Origin: JAFGIG01 sp964397545
GTDB taxonomy: Bacteria; SDB-A
Assembly (NCBI GenBank): GCA_964397545.1
Contig: CAYNIW010000008.1
Location: 14,642 to 78,641 of the forward strand
DNA: 64,000 nucleotides
Direction: 5' to 3'
The notes under the pieces were generated by a model. That model was not told where the DNA came from, ran no database searches, and saw only the letters and a program-made list of their open reading frames with translations. Below are positions 51,493 through 59,882 of the stretch, piece after piece (within the stretch, counting starts at the first letter, position 1; the number at the start of each line of letters is the position of its first letter). The translations under genes were made by a program, and so were the position numbers.

Positions 51493-52314
51493 TTACACAA
51501 TTTCACCGTTTAATGAAATCACATACTCTTTAATAACAATAGTTTTACCGGATTTTCTCACAGCCTCTTCCACAGCCCTCGTCGTCCCTCCACAGCATGG
51601 CACTTCCATTCTGAGAATCGTGAGCGACTTTAGGTCGTTTATTTGGATTATTTTCGCGAGTTTTTCTATATAATCACCCACTCGGTCATCGAGTTTAGGG
51701 CAGAATACTACAAGGATTTTATTCTTGAGAAACCTTTTATGAAAATTTCCGAACGCGAAAGGAACACAATCTGCCGTCACAAGAAGATCAGCGCCTCTGA
51801 AAAAAGAAGATTCCGGGTTGACAAGAGCAAGCTGAACCGGCCATTGGCCGAGTTCCGAAAAATTCAGACGCCCCTCATCTTCGTTTCCAGAAGTGTTTTT
51901 TTCTTTTTTATTCAATAAGATTTCTTTTGAACCTGGGCATGCGCAGGGGATTTGATTTTGGACTTCGGGGATTTCCAGTCCTCTTTTTTCTAAGAAATTA
52001 ACCGCTGTTTTGTAGTATTCCATCTCTTTATGGTCTTTAAGGTGTTTTAAGTGGGCTTGAATTGTCTCTTTTCCCGCTTTGACGATGATTTCCATGACTT
52101 TCTCTTCGTCGTAGGGCTGGGCTTCCCTCTCTTGAGTCGTCAAGGCGCCTTTAGGGCAATGTCCAATGCAAGCTCCGAGGCCGTCGCAGAAAAGATCGCT
52201 TACCATTCTCGCTTTTCCGTCTATTATCTGAAGAGCTCCTTCGGGGCAGTTTGGAATGCATGCTCCGCATCCGTCGCATTTTTCTTCATCAATTTCAATC
52301 ACTGTTCTTTTCAA
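51493..52314 (-). CDS. 2x[4Fe-4S] ferredoxin-type partner of Hcp
   Basis: This 273-residue protein has two [4Fe-4S] ferredoxin motifs at the N-terminus (CDGCGACIPNCP and CDGLGACIGHCP). A larger C-terminal domain follows, with further cysteines (ACPGS, TADCVPFAFG, VPCCGG). It is typical of Hcp-linked iron-sulfur proteins and is probably the electron donor. The stop overlaps the longer hcp reading frame and the start overlaps the Rrf2 gene by 4 bp (ATGA). Confidence 0.88.
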   Translation of the reverse strand: MKRTVIEIDEEKCDGCGACIPNCPEGALQIIDGKARMVSDLFCDGLGACIGHCPKGALTTQEREAQPYDEEKVMEIIVKAGKETIQAHLKHLKDHKEMEYYKTAVNFLEKRGLEIPEVQNQIPCACPGSKEILLNKKEKNTSGNEDEGRLNFSELGQWPVQLALVNPESSFFRGADLLVTADCVPFAFGNFHKRFLKNKILVVFCPKLDDRVGDYIEKLAKIIQINDLKSLTILRMEVPCCGGTTRAVEEAVRKSGKTIVIKEYVISLNGEIV

Positions 52315-52727
52315 ATTTCCGCCTCTTTGGATTTATAGATTAAATCAGATAAAGTTAGCCTCTCAAATTCGCTTATTACCATTTTTTCAATTTTCTTCAA
52401 TTCTTTTCTAAGGGCGCAGTTCTTTCTGTTGAAACATATTTTTTTTCTGAAAAGACAGTCGGAAAGTTCTATATCACCCTGAAACATATTTATAACTTTT
52501 GAAATTCTTATCTGAGAGGGTTCCGTTTTCAACTTGAACCCGCCGTGAATTCCTTCTTTCGCATCTGCCCAACCACTTTTGGCGAGAGTCTGAAGAATTT
52601 TTCTCAGATACTGATATGGTATTTTCTGATTTTTAGAAACAGTCTTTGCAGACACGTAATCTTCGGATTTTGAAAGTTCAAGAAGAGCCCTTACGGCATA
52701 GTCAGTATTTTTTGTCAGTAATTTCAT
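52311..52727 (-). CDS. Rrf2-family iron-sulfur regulator (NsrR/IscR-like) of the hcp operon
   Basis: The 138-residue protein has the Rrf2 winged helix (MKLLTKNTDYAVRALLEL, TVSKNQKIPYQYLRKILQ). Three cysteines, C91, C98 and C104 (spacing six and five), fit an [Fe-S] sensor. Such proteins sense NO, iron or redox state. It heads the operon Rrf2-ferredoxin-hcp and is preceded by a perfect palindrome on its own promoter, so it probably represses itself and hcp. Function as a nitric-oxide sensor is likely but not proven. Confidence 0.93.
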   Translation of the reverse strand: MKLLTKNTDYAVRALLELSKSEDYVSAKTVSKNQKIPYQYLRKILQTLAKSGWADAKEGIHGGFKLKTEPSQIRISKVINMFQGDIELSDCLFRKKICFNRKNCALRKELKKIEKMVISEFERLTLSDLIYKSKEAEI

Positions 52728-52736
52728 TTGATCCTC

Positions 52737-52776
52737 ATACTGATACTAATTTAGTATCAGTATTGGGTTTTGTCAA
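52737..52776 (-). promoter_or_regulatory. Rrf2-operon promoter with perfect 13-bp palindromic operator
   Basis: On the minus strand TTGACA (52776-52771), 17 bp and TAAATT (52753-52748) form a near-consensus promoter. Overlying the -10 is a perfect inverted repeat with 13-bp arms, ATACTGATACTAA and TTAGTATCAGTAT around a single base (52737-52763). It ends 10 bp from the ATG, overlapping the Shine-Dalgarno zone. The position suits steric repression by the adjacent Rrf2 protein. Confidence 0.8.
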
Positions 52777-52785
52777 GCGAAATTT

Positions 52786-53272
52786 TTATAAAGAGTCTCT
52801 TAAAATCACTCCGTCAATACTGAAACATTCATACTCGTAGGGGCCGACCCTGTCATAACCGGCGTAATCAGTGAAATTAAAAACAGCACCGGTTGAAAAT
52901 TCCGCGTCCAATAAATAATTATTTTCGAGTAACAGGATATTTCCGAAATCGTAAGACACGAAAACTTTGCTGAAGTACTTTTGGGATATTTTCCCTGAAA
53001 GCGTGCTCTGGAAAAACCGGTCATTTCCGGAAAAATAAATCTCCTTAAAATCGATGAATGATATTATTTCCCCTAAATAGTAATTTTCAGCATTGTTTTC
53101 GTTAAAACCGTAAATAGTTGTCTATATATTTAGTCCTGCACAGAACACAGCCTGATACGCCAAGGGACAGAGGCTTGATGTCAATATAAATCGAAGACGG
53201 TCCAGTCGAAAACAGATGAAAAGGAAAAAGAATTGCGAGAGAAAACACGGAACTCAGCATATATCTTTTCAT
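52786..53272 (-). pseudogene. Frameshifted (or frameshift-expressed) small exported protein
   Basis: ATG 53272 opens a signal peptide (KRYMLSSVFSLAILFPFHLFS) and 35 more codons, then meets TAA at 53104-53102. The +1 frame then continues 106 codons without a stop to TAA 52788-52786, reading like a real protein (LGEIISFIDFKEIYFSG, DYAGYDRVGPYEYE, DGVILRDSL). Joining the frames gives about 161 residues. The junction is TTTT followed by AAC, so reading TTT and slipping +1 on the T run skips the TAA. Either an indel in a T run or programmed slippage. It follows the 543-residue gene by 17 bp. No family recognised. Confidence 0.62.
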
Positions 53273-53289
53273 AGATGGTTTCCTTCTTG

Positions 53290-54921
53290 TCAAATATTTT
53301 TCCTATCGTCTTCTTCGGATTTTTCGCTTGTGAAATAAAGCTTTCCGTCTTTTCCTAATGCCCTGATTTTTCCGCCGTAGCCGACAAAAATAAAATCTCC
53401 TTTCTCCGACATAACCATCACTTCTACCTGCCCAAGAGCGCTTTTATTTTGGTTAGAAGGCAAATAGCGCTGAACACTAGATCCGTCCGGAGAAATTTTC
53501 ATTACCGAGTATTCTTCGTCTATACTCGACCCCAGGATGTAAGCATTGCCTTCCTTATCCGCGTATGGCCTTGCGTAAGTGAATCTGAAATCAAGAGTTG
53601 TTAAATATATCTTTTTTCCCTCCCTGGAGTATTTCATGAGTTTTTCGTAATTGAGAAAATAGTAGTTGCCGTCATAACCCACAGACATCACAATTTCCCT
53701 ATCCTTGAAATAGACTGGTTTTTCTTTCATTTCTTCCAGATATTCGGCGACAACAGGCTCTCTTTTACTTGTAGTTAATCGTAAGCCCTCTTTCCATACC
53801 TCTAATTCGTTTCCTTCAAAATCAAACCTCTTGAGCTCGTAGCAATCAAAATTATTTTCGTCTTGTTTTTCTCTGTTGTTTAATATCAAAAATGTCCCGT
53901 TTACGTCCGCGCAGAGGGTCCATGAATTTTTCATAGAGAAGTATTCTTTCGCGTCCTGAGGCTGTTTTCCTTTATTCCCTCCGAGCTTGTATTCTATTTG
54001 CCCGGTATCGGCGGATACGAAATATAAGGAATGCTTTTCTCTGCTCCAGAGTAATAATTTTTTATCAAGGCTTAAAGAAAGCCTGTAATTGCCTTCTGAA
54101 GAATCCGGTTCGGGGAGTATTTTATGAGCTGTCCATTTAGTAATAAAATTCTTATCCAGACATGCAAGGGTGAGGTTTGAATTATCATCCTCAGACGCCA
54201 GAAAAATATCCCCTTTCTTGTCTATTACAGCGTCCCATATTTCATTTTCCCACACGAAAGGCTTCGCCTTTTTGTCAATTATTATATACCACCTTTTTAT
54301 TGTATCCACGGGGTGAATTCTTTTCCAAAGATCGTCTGGAAGATACACGGAAGCCTTGCAGAATGAACATTTTATCATCCTTTCTTTTCCGTCGACGTCG
54401 AGATAGCCTCCGCACTTGGGACAGGCAAAAGCGATCGGTTCAGGAGCGTTGACTGTCGCATCATTTGAAATATCGTTGCCTCCTGGAATTAAGCTCCAGT
54501 CTTCCATTGCCAAAAATAACATTCCTGGAAATGCTTTCCTGAATTTTTCGGGGGCATTCCTGAACGAGTGCCTTTTTCCGGTTACGGCATCAAGCGCATA
54601 TCCCTTTTCTGAAAATTCACTGTATTTTTCAACATCCAGCTTTTTCTTGCTCTCCGGGAATCTGGGCCATTGCTTCCCGTAGGTAATTTGGTAGTTATTG
54701 CCTGCAAAAATAGATGCGTTCGCGCCTTCTCCTTCACCGAAGCCGGGGATATCTTTCATGGCATCCTCAATTAAGCTTTTCCAGTCTGAAATGCCCAAAA
54801 TCATCTCCTGTGCGCAGGATCCGCAAATTATACTGTCAGTCAGAGCGTTTATATGAAGGGCGCCGTCGCATTTCCGGCATTTTGTTTTAGCTTCAATGGC
54901 AAGACAAAGATAATCAGGCAA
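53290..54921 (-). CDS. Zinc-ribbon/beta-propeller protein, paralogue B
   Basis: The 543-residue protein begins with a zinc ribbon (CRKC at 15-18, CGSC at 33-36) and has a second ribbon near 167-190 (ACPKCGG ... CSFCK). The C-terminal 330 residues look like a beta-propeller with blade motifs such as KGDIFLASEDDN, DGNYYFLNYEKLMKYS and GNAYILGS. It has no signal peptide. It is the second of two tandem paralogues (the other 25 bp upstream). Possible role: cytosolic sensor or scaffold; not assigned. Confidence 0.82.
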   Translation of the reverse strand: MPDYLCLAIEAKTKCRKCDGALHINALTDSIICGSCAQEMILGISDWKSLIEDAMKDIPGFGEGEGANASIFAGNNYQITYGKQWPRFPESKKKLDVEKYSEFSEKGYALDAVTGKRHSFRNAPEKFRKAFPGMLFLAMEDWSLIPGGNDISNDATVNAPEPIAFACPKCGGYLDVDGKERMIKCSFCKASVYLPDDLWKRIHPVDTIKRWYIIIDKKAKPFVWENEIWDAVIDKKGDIFLASEDDNSNLTLACLDKNFITKWTAHKILPEPDSSEGNYRLSLSLDKKLLLWSREKHSLYFVSADTGQIEYKLGGNKGKQPQDAKEYFSMKNSWTLCADVNGTFLILNNREKQDENNFDCYELKRFDFEGNELEVWKEGLRLTTSKREPVVAEYLEEMKEKPVYFKDREIVMSVGYDGNYYFLNYEKLMKYSREGKKIYLTTLDFRFTYARPYADKEGNAYILGSSIDEEYSVMKISPDGSSVQRYLPSNQNKSALGQVEVMVMSEKGDFIFVGYGGKIRALGKDGKLYFTSEKSEEDDRKNI

Positions 54922-54946
54922 AATATGCCTCTTTTCGGGTTAAAGG

Positions 54947-56614
54947 TTAATCCTCCTTCTTTCTTTTTTCGGCAAGTTTTATCTCTTCGTCCTCTTTTGC
55001 CTCACTGTTTTTGAACAAAAGTTTTCCGTCAGAGCCTATTATTCTCATTCTCCCCGAATACCCGGCAAGATAAAACGTGCCTTCTTCGGAGAGAGCGAGG
55101 GCTTCTTCACTGCAGACGACTCCGCCGTCTAAAACAGAAAGAAGATGACGCGTAATTTGTGCTCCGTCTGGGGAAATTTTTAACACGTAATACCTGTCCC
55201 CTTCTCCGCAAGACAGGACATAAGCGTTGCCTTCTTTGTCGGCGGAAGTTTTAGAGTATGTATAGTTGCAGTCTAATTTCAATGAATACATCTTTTTTCC
55301 ATCTCTTGAGTATTTAAGAAGAGTTGTGAAATAAAGGAGATAGTAGTTCCCGTCGAGACCCATGGACACGTGCACGTCGTGGTCTCTGAACTTTGTCGGC
55401 TTGTCTTTAAGCCCGTCGAAATACTGAGCTCCTTTAGTATCGTTGAAGATTCCCTTAAACTTTCCGAAAAAACTTTTTTTCTCTTCTTTTTCTCTCCAGG
55501 TCTCTACTTGGTTGCCGTCAAAATCGAACCTCAACAATTCATAATAATTATTCCCGTCCGAATCCTGCTTCCCCTTCCCTTGAAACACAAGAAATGTTTC
55601 GTCTTTGTCCGCGCAGAAAGAATAAGCGTTTTTCATGCTGAAAGGTTCTTTACCGCCGGAGGGCTGTCTTCCTTTTGTTCCGCCCAGAACATCCGCCGTT
55701 TCACCTGTTTCAGCCGAAAGAAAAAGCAGTGAATTTTTATCTCCGCTCCAGAGCATAAGCCTGCCCCTGCTGTCCATGTCCAATTTTGTGTTTCCGTTGG
55801 AAGTCAAGGGATGATATTCGAGGTCCTTTCGAATCCATCTTCTCTTCAAGCTCTTATCAAGCGATACCAGATCGAGTTTTGAATCAATGTTCTCCACAGC
55901 CAGATATATATTGTTTTTACCGTCAACGGTCATGTCCCAAATGTCTGAATCCCATGTGTAGGGTCTTTCTTTTACGTTCAAGAGAACAAACCATCTCGTT
56001 ATTGTATCCGCCGGGTGCAATCTCATCCAGAGATCATCGGGAAGATATACCGAAGCACTGCAGAACGAGCATTTTATCATCCTTTCTTTGCCGTCGACGT
56101 CGAGAAATCCGCCGCATTTTGGGCAGGCAAAAGCGACCGGTTCCGGCGCGTTGACAGTTTTATTTTCTATTCCTCCGGGAACAAGGCCGGTATCTTCCAT
56201 CGCGAGATAAAGGGCACCTGGAAAAATATTTGCGTATTCTTCGGGGATTTTTCTAAATGAATGCTTCTTCCCCGTTTCCGGGTCTTCAACAAACCCTTTT
56301 TCCGCGTATTCTTCTATCATTTCAAGTTCTATGCACTTTTTGCTTTGCGGGAATCTCGGTATCTGCCTTCCGTAGGTTATTTGATAGTTGATATTCCCCA
56401 TGACCGTCGAATTCGTCCCCTCTCCTTCATCAAAATCCGGCGCTTCTTTTATAGGATCCTCTAATATTCCTTCCCATGTCTTGAGATTCAGTTTCAATTC
56501 TTCCCTGCAGGAAGGACAGGATATTTTTGGGGTCAAGGCGTTTATATTTATAGTTGCGTCGCATTTTCGGCATTTTGTTTTAAGCTCGATAGCGACTCCG
56601 ACAAAATCCTTCAT
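54947..56614 (-). CDS. Zinc-ribbon/beta-propeller protein, paralogue A
   Basis: A 555-residue paralogue with the same layout as its downstream neighbour: CRKC (15-18), CPSC (33-36), a second ribbon near 165-190 (CPKCGG ... CSFC), and a propeller with DGKNNIYLAVEN, DGNYYLLYFTTLLKYS and GNAYVLSCG. Insertions include a KEEKKSFFGKFKG loop near residue 375. The N-terminal 200 residues are far more alike than the propellers. ATG follows AAGGAG. The divergent gap to the sirtuin gene is about 115 bp. Confidence 0.82.
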   Translation of the reverse strand: MKDFVGVAIELKTKCRKCDATININALTPKISCPSCREELKLNLKTWEGILEDPIKEAPDFDEGEGTNSTVMGNINYQITYGRQIPRFPQSKKCIELEMIEEYAEKGFVEDPETGKKHSFRKIPEEYANIFPGALYLAMEDTGLVPGGIENKTVNAPEPVAFACPKCGGFLDVDGKERMIKCSFCSASVYLPDDLWMRLHPADTITRWFVLLNVKERPYTWDSDIWDMTVDGKNNIYLAVENIDSKLDLVSLDKSLKRRWIRKDLEYHPLTSNGNTKLDMDSRGRLMLWSGDKNSLLFLSAETGETADVLGGTKGRQPSGGKEPFSMKNAYSFCADKDETFLVFQGKGKQDSDGNNYYELLRFDFDGNQVETWREKEEKKSFFGKFKGIFNDTKGAQYFDGLKDKPTKFRDHDVHVSMGLDGNYYLLYFTTLLKYSRDGKKMYSLKLDCNYTYSKTSADKEGNAYVLSCGEGDRYYVLKISPDGAQITRHLLSVLDGGVVCSEEALALSEEGTFYLAGYSGRMRIIGSDGKLLFKNSEAKEDEEIKLAEKRKKED

Positions 56615-56729
56615 GTTTTTCTCCTTTTATAGTTCTATCCGTAATTATATCCCCTGCAATTAAACAGGCATTAAATTTATTCTCAATTACCGTTTGACAT
56701 TATTTTCCATGCGTATAACATTTTTGTCG

Positions 56730-57470
56730 ATGACAAATCTGTTTTCGGACTTCAAATATATTGTGTTTTTCACAGGAGCCGGAATGTCCGCAGAAAGCGG
56801 CGTTCCCACATACAGGGGTAAAGGCGGGGTATGGGAGAGTTACAACTGGAGAGAATACGCCTGCCAGGAAGCTTTCGACAATGACCCGGAAAAAGTTTTG
56901 AAATTTCACGAACTGAGAAGAAAAGCGGTTTTGGATTGTCATCCTCACGCGGGTCATTTTTGGCTTTCCGGACTTCAGAAAAAAAGGCCGGGTGTCGTCA
57001 TAATCACCCAGAACATAGACGGAATGCATCAAAGGGCTGGAAGCACAGATGTAGTTGAACTCCACGGATCGATTTGGAGGGTCAGGTGCCTCTGCGGAAG
57101 AAAGGAAATATTATCGGAAAATTTTCCTTCCTACAGATGCGAAAAATGCAGAGCGTGGTTCAGACCCGACATTGTGTGGTTCGGGGATTCATTGGACGGA
57201 CAGATAATAGAAAAAGCTCTTGCGGAAGTATCCAAATGCGATCTTTTCGTCAGTGTCGGCACATCCGCAGTCGTCTGGCCCGCAGCGGGTTTTCCTCTCC
57301 ACGCTAAAAAAAGCGGCGCTTATTTACTCCAAATAAACCCCGAGCCGAGCGAACTGTCCGGTATATACGATGCCAACCTCCGACTGCCTGCTTCGTTGGC
57401 TCTTTCCGAAGATTGTTTACCCGTGTTAAAATATACAAATAATTCACGGGAGGCTAAATGGAAAGATTGA
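56730..57470 (+). CDS. cobB: NAD-dependent sirtuin deacylase (CobB-type)
   Basis: About 246 residues. GAGMSAESGVPTYRG is the NAD-binding motif; TQNIDGMHQRAGS and the catalytic His in LHGSIW follow. The zinc site has four cysteines (RCLCG and RCEKC). Late motifs VSVGTSAVVWPAAG and NPEPS complete the fold. It removes acyl groups from lysines. Several starts are possible: ATG 56730 (used here), ATG 56709 and TTG 56694; a TTGACA and TATAAC pair with a short 14-bp spacer lies in this region. It overlaps the ChlI-like gene by 13 bp. Confidence 0.94.
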   Translation: MTNLFSDFKYIVFFTGAGMSAESGVPTYRGKGGVWESYNWREYACQEAFDNDPEKVLKFHELRRKAVLDCHPHAGHFWLSGLQKKRPGVVIITQNIDGMHQRAGSTDVVELHGSIWRVRCLCGRKEILSENFPSYRCEKCRAWFRPDIVWFGDSLDGQIIEKALAEVSKCDLFVSVGTSAVVWPAAGFPLHAKKSGAYLLQINPEPSELSGIYDANLRLPASLALSEDCLPVLKYTNNSREAKWKD

Positions 57471-58615
57471 CGAGATTTCCCATCACCGCGATAGTCGGCA
57501 TGGATTTTCCCAAGAAAGCTTATCTTGCCAACATAGTGAATCCCAAAATCGGAGGTCTTCTGATTACAGGTCCCAAAGGGACAGGCAAGAGCACATTTGT
57601 CCATTCCATCGAAGATATTTTACCCACAAATCTTTCGGTCAAAGACTGCATTTTCAACTGCGACCCCGAAAAGTCCAAATTTTTCTGCACTTTCTGCAGG
57701 GAAAAAGAAAAGCATGATATCGAGGAGAAAAAAGCCCGGATAATTGACCTCCCTCTGAGCTGCACAGAAGACAGGCTCCTCGGAAGCATTGACATAGAAA
57801 AAATCCTGAAAGAAGGCGTTAAGAGCATACTCCCCGGCTTACTCGCCATGGCGCACAGGAATATCTTATACATAGACGAAGTAAACCTCCTTCCCGACCA
57901 TCTCGTGGACGACATTCTCGACGTCTCCGCGCTCCACTGGAACATAATAGAGAGAGAAGGTTTTTCGGTCAAACACAAGTCGGATTTCGTTCTCGTCGGA
58001 ACCATGAATCCTGAAGAAGGTGAACTCAGGCCCCAGATACTCGACAGGTTTCCCCTCTGCGTGAGAGCTGAATCCCAATACGATCCGGCGCAAAGGTCTG
58101 AAATAGTCAAAAGAAACCTTCTTTTCGAAAATGATCCGGAAAAATTCTGCCGGGCATACAAAGCCGCGGGAGAAAACCTTGGACAAAAAATATCGGAAGC
58201 CAAAAATATTCTGCCCAAAGTCAGCATAGAGAATGCACTGCTTTCGGTCATAGCATCTTCCTGCGCTGAACTCAAAGTTGACGGCCAAAGACCGGACATA
58301 ATAATCACAAAGACTTCTATGACCATCTCAGCCCTCAGAGAATGCGAAGAGACTCTTTTCGACGATGTCATAGACGCCGCGAAGATGACTTTATGCCACA
58401 GAACGAGAGACAGCGGCCTTCTCGAACCTCCTTCACCTGACGAAGTCGTAAAGGTTTTCAGGGATAATTACATGAAGATATCAAAAGAAAAGTCCACGGA
58501 AAATCTGCGTAGATTTAATCTTGAAGGCACAGAGCCGGAACACAAAAAGCCGGTAAAAGATGAAGAAAAATCTCCGTTTTCAGACATTCAGGAGGAAGAC
58601 TCCTCAAAAAAATGA
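57458..58615 (+). CDS. ChlI/BchI-type AAA+ ATPase
   Basis: A 385-residue AAA+ ATPase of the magnesium-chelatase I-subunit type: FPITAIVGMDFPKKAYL at the start, Walker A GPKGTGKS (38-45), NILYIDEVNLLPDHLVDDILD near 137, and GTMNPEEGELRPQILDRF. Its partner is the VWA gene downstream. No protoporphyrin, chlorophyll or cobalamin ring-insertion gene is nearby, so the substrate may not be a tetrapyrrole; these pairs also occur as stand-alone MoxR-type remodelling machines. The start overlaps the sirtuin gene. Confidence 0.88.
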   Translation: MERLTRFPITAIVGMDFPKKAYLANIVNPKIGGLLITGPKGTGKSTFVHSIEDILPTNLSVKDCIFNCDPEKSKFFCTFCREKEKHDIEEKKARIIDLPLSCTEDRLLGSIDIEKILKEGVKSILPGLLAMAHRNILYIDEVNLLPDHLVDDILDVSALHWNIIEREGFSVKHKSDFVLVGTMNPEEGELRPQILDRFPLCVRAESQYDPAQRSEIVKRNLLFENDPEKFCRAYKAAGENLGQKISEAKNILPKVSIENALLSVIASSCAELKVDGQRPDIIITKTSMTISALRECEETLFDDVIDAAKMTLCHRTRDSGLLEPPSPDEVVKVFRDNYMKISKEKSTENLRRFNLEGTEPEHKKPVKDEEKSPFSDIQEEDSSKK

Positions 58616-59769
58616 TAACGGTGGGCATCCAAAAGCCCACCGTGAAAAGAAAAATAAAAAAATTTATAAAAAAAGCTTTGTCCATTTTTCGCTTCAAAAA
58701 GATTAAACAGCTAAAACTATTTTCAAAGGAAATGCCTTTTAAGAATTTTGGAGGAAAAGAAAAGAAGATAAAATCCGACTACAGAGAAGAAATACCCCTT
58801 TTCGAGTCGGAAAAGAGTTTTTTCAAAACAGTTGATGTAAAATTTAAACGATTTTTAAGGAGAATCAGGCGAACCCAAAATTTCAGATCGAGAAAATTCA
58901 CAAAAAGGGAAAGAGTAAAAAACACGGTCACAGGTAGAAACTACAGGCTCATAAAATACTCAAAAGGGATCACTCCTCTCGCTTTTTACCCATCCCTTGT
59001 CAACCATCTGCTCTCCAGCGACGCAAAAAAACAATCATACCTTTCCAAAAAAGACCTGCTTGGATGGGAAAAAAGTTCACAGCAGAGCTTGAACATGATT
59101 TTAGTTGTAGATGTCAGCTCTTCCGTCATCAATTTCGTCAGAGCTTTTTCCAAAATCATCAATTCCCTGACCGTCTATTTCAACAAGAACAAAGACAGAA
59201 TCGGCATTATATCTTTACAAGGCTATCAGGCGAAAATCCTCAACCACCCGACCCACAACTACAAGGTAGTCTCAAAAAGCCTTCTGTCTCTTAAAGTTCA
59301 CGGGAGAACTCCTCTGGCGGACGGTTTGTCAAAATCACTCGATATGGCAAAACTTGAAAAATTCAGAAACAGAGGATCGTCGAGTTTCGTCGTTCTTTTA
59401 AGCGACTGCTATCCCGAGCCTTTAACTGGAAAATACAAGAACTTATTCGACGAACCCGCCTATAAAAATTCATTGTCAGCGGCAAAGCTTTTCAGAAAAG
59501 CCAAAATAAAACTACTTTTGATAAATCCTAATTTCAAGCACGACGAAACTCTGCGGGAGAAATACTTCCCCGGAGAGAAATTATCCGAACTCATAGTCGA
59601 AAACTCCGGCGGCAAACTCGTCAAACTCTTCAATAAACCCGGACCTACATCCGGCAGTTACAGCGAAGCCGGAAGATTCGACGTCTCAGCAAAAGACATA
59701 GAGAAAATAATCAGCGGCGTGACATCGCTTGAGCCGAATTCTAAAAGTTATTCTTCTTCAATAAAATAG
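58612..59769 (+). CDS. VWA-domain protein, partner of ChlI-type ATPase
   Basis: A 385-residue protein with a strongly basic first 130 residues (KRKIKKFIKKALSIFRFKK and RKFTKRERVKN) and a von Willebrand A domain (about 160-350). The MIDAS motif DVSSS (near 166), the Thr of GRTPLADGL and the Asp of LLSDCYPE are all present, so it can bind a metal ion. It resembles the C-terminal half of BchD but lacks the AAA part. 4-bp ATGA overlap with the ATPase gene. Confidence 0.85.
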   Translation: MITVGIQKPTVKRKIKKFIKKALSIFRFKKIKQLKLFSKEMPFKNFGGKEKKIKSDYREEIPLFESEKSFFKTVDVKFKRFLRRIRRTQNFRSRKFTKRERVKNTVTGRNYRLIKYSKGITPLAFYPSLVNHLLSSDAKKQSYLSKKDLLGWEKSSQQSLNMILVVDVSSSVINFVRAFSKIINSLTVYFNKNKDRIGIISLQGYQAKILNHPTHNYKVVSKSLLSLKVHGRTPLADGLSKSLDMAKLEKFRNRGSSSFVVLLSDCYPEPLTGKYKNLFDEPAYKNSLSAAKLFRKAKIKLLLINPNFKHDETLREKYFPGEKLSELIVENSGGKLVKLFNKPGPTSGSYSEAGRFDVSAKDIEKIISGVTSLEPNSKSYSSSIK

Positions 59770-59794
59770 ACGTATTTTTCTTTGTCAATAGAGT

Positions 59795-59800
59795 TATAAT
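59795..59800 (+). promoter_or_regulatory. Predicted -10 element ahead of T9SS cargo gene 1
   Basis: TATAAT lies 83 bp ahead of the TTG start; the -35 region 17 bp upstream (GTATTT) is poor. The leader contains two purine-rich Shine-Dalgarno-like runs, AAAGGAGG (59829-59836) and AAAGGAGA (59871-59878). Confidence 0.4.
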
Positions 59801-59882
59801 TAAATGTTAAGCTCTTTTCAAATCAAAGAAAGGAGGCTTTTGAGTTTTCAGCGCGTTTATTCCCACAAAGAAAGGAGACACA

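Noticed and set aside
52806..53024. 72-residue open frame on the minus strand
   Set aside because: It overlaps the second frame of the frameshifted exported gene, which reads like the better protein.
57458..59769. Assignment of the AAA/VWA pair as true magnesium or cobalt chelatase
   Set aside because: No large chelatase subunit or tetrapyrrole gene in the window, and the VWA protein lacks the AAA-like half of BchD.
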